From Pelagibacteraceae bacterium AG-345-O09 (GTDB taxonomy: Bacteria; Pseudomonadota; Alphaproteobacteria; Pelagibacterales; Pelagibacteraceae): a stretch of DNA of 64,000 nucleotides. Numbering within the stretch: position 1 is the stretch's first letter; every line of letters starts with the position of its first letter. The stretch is taken from positions 1-64,000 of the forward strand of contig QCBC01000006.1 in the NCBI GenBank assembly GCA_003281725.1, read 5' to 3'. The translations under genes were made by a program, and so were the position numbers. Shown here one piece after another: positions 61,338-64,000 of the stretch. The notes beneath the pieces are model-generated. The model was not told the DNA's origin, did no database searches, and was given only the letters and a program-made list of their open reading frames with translations.

Positions 61338-61925
61338 TTATTTTAGGTCTAAACCCATTTCTTTCATATCTTGATAACGATCTCCAGTTCTAGCATGTGC
61401 TCTACCACTTGAAGCACCTCCAATTGCAATTACTATTTCATCATCAAATGGTGCATCATGAATTGTAAACTCATGAGTTAGATAATAAGGTCTTAAACCT
61501 GAGTCAGTTTTATGCATCATTGGTATGGATATTTTAGAGCCTGCTGGACCTCTAGTGTTTGTAAAACTTAAATAAGATGTTCCACCAACAGCATCTCTAA
61601 ATTTATTACCAAATCTTAAGGTATGAATGAATGCTGATGCATGTTCTATTTCACCGTTCAAGCCAACAGTTCCTGCTTTACCATAAGCCAAAATTTTTTC
61701 TGGTGATCCGATTTCTTTTATTAATTCTGGAACTAAAGCATCACCAAGTTTTGGAGCTAAATCTAAAATGATTGGTTTTAAATCTTCCACAAAACCTTTT
61801 CCAGCCCAAGGATTTTTAAACACAGCTGCTACTGATACTAATAAGACTGCTTTTTTAGCTTTCTTTCCACCCTCAATGAAAGTTTTATCAACAAACTTTG
61901 TAAACTTTCTAAGCTCTAAATCCAT
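61338..61925 (-). CDS. DUF1185 / 'amino acid synthesis' family protein
   Basis: 195 residues with the family opening ELRKFTKFVDKTFIEGGKKA and the patterns KAGTVGLNGEIEHASAFIHTLRFGNKFRDAVGG (about 78-110) and KISIPMMHKTDSGLRPYYLTHEFTIHDAPFDDEIVIAIGG. This is the PF06684 family, annotated 'amino acid synthesis' on weak grounds; members are commonly next to LLM monooxygenases and hydrolases. The conserved HxxxxRFG and YxTHE residues hint at a metal or ring-binding enzyme. One-base overlap with the LLM gene. Confidence 0.8.
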   Translation of the reverse strand: MDLELRKFTKFVDKTFIEGGKKAKKAVLLVSVAAVFKNPWAGKGFVEDLKPIILDLAPKLGDALVPELIKEIGSPEKILAYGKAGTVGLNGEIEHASAFIHTLRFGNKFRDAVGGTSYLSFTNTRGPAGSKISIPMMHKTDSGLRPYYLTHEFTIHDAPFDDEIVIAIGGASSGRAHARTGDRYQDMKEMGLDLK

Positions 61926-63091
61926 TAACTTGCTTTTTCTATACTAGAAGAGTCTAAATTAATTTTTGGAATTACCTCGTCATTAAATAATTTGACGCTT
62001 CTCATACAAGCTTTATGATCTATACCGGGGAAGTTAGACCAAACTTGTAGATTTTGTAAATTTAATTCAGATTTTAATTCATTAATCTTATTAACAACAT
62101 ACTCAGGAGTACCAAATAATAAATTTCTTTTATGAAGAAAATCATAGTTTAGTAAATCCAATTTATGTTTTGTCTCAGGAAGTTCTTCGCCAGGATCCAT
62201 ATGATTTCCTAATCCTCTCCAATGACAAACCCATTTCATATAATTAATGATGTGTTCACCAGCCATTTTTTCTGCTTCTTCCATAGTTTCAGCAACAAAC
62301 ATATCCCTTACTAAAGATATACCTTCTCCTAATGGAACATCTCTATTTTCAGCCCTTGATTTTGCATCTCTATAAATTTCAAATCTTTTCTTTAAAGCTT
62401 TAACAGTTGGTATCCACATAATTGTATTTAAACCATTCTGTGCAGCCCACTCAATTGATCTAGCACCATCAACAACTTGCCAAATAGGAGGATGCGGTGA
62501 TTGTTTTGGTTTTGGAACGATACTTATTTTTTTTATTTCATTTGTCTTTGTATCTAAAAACTTTTCACTTGGCGGACTCATATCATGTTGCCAAACAAAG
62601 TTTGGTGAGGGATAAGTATAAAATTCACCTTGATGACTAAAAAACTCTTCTGTCCAAGCTTTTTTCATGATTGTTAAAGATTCTTCAAATAGTCTGAAAT
62701 TTTTAGCCTGGTCCTTGAGATCAGCTTCTTTATTCATATTTATTGCTTCTCTTCCATAGATTCCTCTACCAATACCAACATCAACTCTGCCACCTGATAA
62801 TTGATCTAGTAAAGCTATGTCTTCTGCTAATCTTATTGGATTATGAAATGTAATGACATTGCATGCTTGTCCAATTCTTATTTGTTTAGTTCTAGCTGCT
62901 GCATCAACACCCATCATTAAAGGATTTGTACAAGACTCCATTCCTTCATGATTAAAATGATGCTCAGTATACCAAATTGAGTCCCAATTATTTTCATCAC
63001 AAAAAGTTGTGATCTCTTTGGTTTCATTAAGTAGTTGATTATATGACTTGTGATTCCAATTTGTGGTGTTGCAAAAATATCCAAATTTCAT
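61925..63091 (-). CDS. LLM-class flavin-dependent oxidoreductase
   Basis: Luciferase-like TIM-barrel monooxygenase, 388 residues. Signature regions are WYTEHHFNHEGM (about residues 41-52), RTKQIRIGQACNVITFHNPIRLAEDIALLDQLSGGRVDVGIGRG (about 68-111) and PPIWQVVDGARSIEWAAQNG (about 202-221). Such enzymes need FMNH2 from a separate flavin reductase, which is not in this window. It is the first gene of the leftward run LLM-DUF1185-hydrolase-ALDH-DMT. An oxygenase with a hydrolase and an ALDH next to it suggests ring or C-N bond cleavage; RutA and similar enzymes show the precedent. Confidence 0.85.
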   Translation of the reverse strand: MKFGYFCNTTNWNHKSYNQLLNETKEITTFCDENNWDSIWYTEHHFNHEGMESCTNPLMMGVDAAARTKQIRIGQACNVITFHNPIRLAEDIALLDQLSGGRVDVGIGRGIYGREAINMNKEADLKDQAKNFRLFEESLTIMKKAWTEEFFSHQGEFYTYPSPNFVWQHDMSPPSEKFLDTKTNEIKKISIVPKPKQSPHPPIWQVVDGARSIEWAAQNGLNTIMWIPTVKALKKRFEIYRDAKSRAENRDVPLGEGISLVRDMFVAETMEEAEKMAGEHIINYMKWVCHWRGLGNHMDPGEELPETKHKLDLLNYDFLHKRNLLFGTPEYVVNKINELKSELNLQNLQVWSNFPGIDHKACMRSVKLFNDEVIPKINLDSSSIEKAS

Positions 63092-63198
63092 TCGAGCCTC
63101 CTTAAATAATTAAATCTAAGACGATCGATCCCACTTTCGTATTTTGTAAATATCGACGAGTTATGTATCGCTCAGCTAAGACTGTAATTTAACTAGAC

Positions 63199-63223
63199 TA
63201 TTTAATCAATATATATTTAATCA
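63199..63223. promoter_or_regulatory. Tandem TATTTAATCA repeats between divergent operons
   Basis: TATTTAATCA occurs at 63199-63208 and 63214-63223, start to start 15 bp, ahead of the maleate-isomerase-like gene and in the 140-bp gap shared with the LLM operon. Candidate binding site for a shared regulator; AT-rich background makes chance plausible. Confidence 0.3.
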
Positions 63224-63231
63224 GCAATTAA

Positions 63232-63975
63232 ATGAAACTAATTAAAATAGAACCAAAATTTATTGAAAAACATAACCCAAGGATAGGATTAATTACCTTA
63301 GCAAGCGATTTTAGGATTGAAAAAGATTTTAACAATATAATTTATGGTAAAGACATAGACTTATTTTGTAATAGAATTCAAAGTTATAATCCCTTAACAA
63401 ATGAAACATTAAAAAAAATGGCAGATGATATTCCTAAAGTTGTTAAGAATATCTTACCTGACCAAAAAATTGATTGTATAGCCTATGGATGTACTTCAGG
63501 AACAATTGCTGCAGGATATGCATCTATTTATGAAAAAGTTAATTCAACAAAACCAAATACAAAAGTCACAACACCAATTACATCTGCAATTAATGCATTA
63601 AAGGCACTTAAGATAAATAAATTATCTATATTCACACCTTATACAGATGAAATAAATCAGTCAGTAATTAATTATTTTCAAAAAGAAAATATAGAAATCA
63701 CTGGATTAACTTATTTTGATATAGCCTCAGATTTAGATATAGGAAAAGTTAATCCAGATCATTTATTTGATGTTTTAAGTAAAATAGATTTGTTAAATAG
63801 TGATGCATTGTTTATTTCTTGTACTGCGTTACCTGTGTTATCAATTATTAAAGATTTAGAAAAAAAAATGAATAAAATAGTTTTATCTAGCAATCAAACT
63901 TTAATATGGGACACACTCAAACAGATTGATTTTAAAAGTAAAGTTAAAGGCTACGGTGAATTATTTAATAATTAG
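63232..63975 (+). CDS. Asp/Glu racemase superfamily: maleate isomerase / EutA-like
   Basis: 247 residues. The two catalytic cysteines of the maleate isomerase/arylmalonate decarboxylase group are present as YGCTSGT (Cys87) and ISCTALP (Cys197), each after a hydrophobic strand. Family members isomerise maleate, racemise hydantoins or amino acids, or (EutA) act in ectoine breakdown. Divergent from the LLM run across 140 bp. The next frame, three bases after the stop, could be a peptidase-fold hydrolase, as eutA-eutD order would predict; only 7 codons show. Confidence 0.77.
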   Translation: MKLIKIEPKFIEKHNPRIGLITLASDFRIEKDFNNIIYGKDIDLFCNRIQSYNPLTNETLKKMADDIPKVVKNILPDQKIDCIAYGCTSGTIAAGYASIYEKVNSTKPNTKVTTPITSAINALKALKINKLSIFTPYTDEINQSVINYFQKENIEITGLTYFDIASDLDIGKVNPDHLFDVLSKIDLLNSDALFISCTALPVLSIIKDLEKKMNKIVLSSNQTLIWDTLKQIDFKSKVKGYGELFNN

Positions 63976-63978
63976 ATT

Positions 63979-64000
63979 ATGAATTTTACAAGAGAAGAAT
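63979..64000 (+). CDS. Start of a gene cut by the window end
   Basis: ATG at 63979, three bases after the previous stop, reads MNFTREE and is cut off. M24-family hydrolases related to ectoine hydrolase DoeA/EutD often begin with xFTxxEY, which is consistent with the EutA-like neighbour, but seven residues cannot prove it. Confidence 0.3.

Overview
This 64 kb window is AT-rich, tightly packed chromosomal DNA from an alphaproteobacterium of the SAR11 clade (Pelagibacterales). The evidence is the strong A/T codon bias, spacers mostly under 100 bp, frequent 1-11 nt gene overlaps (TAATG or ATGA junctions), a circularly permuted two-piece tmRNA of the alphaproteobacterial type, and several high-affinity amino-acid-type ABC transporters. 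This assignment is inferred from gene content; no database search was made. No CRISPR array, insertion sequence, integrase or prophage was seen. The only stretch over 300 bp without a protein gene (22169-22476) holds the tmRNA.

Layout. (1) 1-20.1 kb is housekeeping: the 3' part of glmM, then thiD and purA; rpoH convergent with purA; rluD; a tRNA-Arg(TCG); an ABC-2 exporter pair with tsaC; xseB-ispA-dxs (isoprenoid precursors); aroC; pdxH; a long-chain polyprenyl diphosphate synthase; and an S49 peptidase-glyQ-glyS-ppdK operon. (2) 20.1-24.3 kb has a membrane-anchored sugar dehydrogenase-like protein, two small membrane or secreted proteins, the permuted tmRNA, thyX, and an Mrp-type ATPase that lacks its usual CxxC. 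(3) 24.3-39.6 kb is one long rightward run: hflK-hflC-DUF2065-degP-type protease-miaA, then ilvB-ilvH-ilvC-leuA (branched-chain amino acid synthesis), then the cell-elongation genes mreB-mreC-mreD-mrdA-mrdB. (4) 39.7-45.3 kb is accessory metabolism: a D-amino-acid dehydrogenase-like oxidase, a DMT permease, a D-2-hydroxyacid dehydrogenase, an acetylpolyamine-deacetylase-like enzyme, msrB with an apparent start-region frameshift, a glutaredoxin, a DUF2805 protein, and a LysE exporter behind a terminator-like hairpin.

(5) 45.4-58.1 kb carries two complete HAAT/Liv-type ABC importers, with AzlC/AzlD, a GlaH/CsiD-type glutarate hydroxylase and a ProC-like reductase between them. The first is ordered SBP-H-M-G-F with a strong terminator after the SBP. 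The second is G-F-H-M with its SBP convergent. (6) 58.2-64 kb is a putative catabolic module: a leftward LLM flavin monooxygenase, DUF1185 protein, alpha/beta hydrolase, aldehyde dehydrogenase and DMT permease. Divergent to it is a maleate isomerase/EutA-like protein, followed by the first codons of another gene cut by the window edge.

The accessory right third looks devoted to uptake and oxidation of nitrogen-containing organic solutes. The strongest candidate for an undescribed system is module (6). Other points of interest are the tmRNA with a 12-nt spacer and tag ANESYAIAA, the cysteine-less Mrp, the MreC tail motif, and possible cis-regulatory structures ahead of the LysE, hflK, ilvB and first SBP genes.
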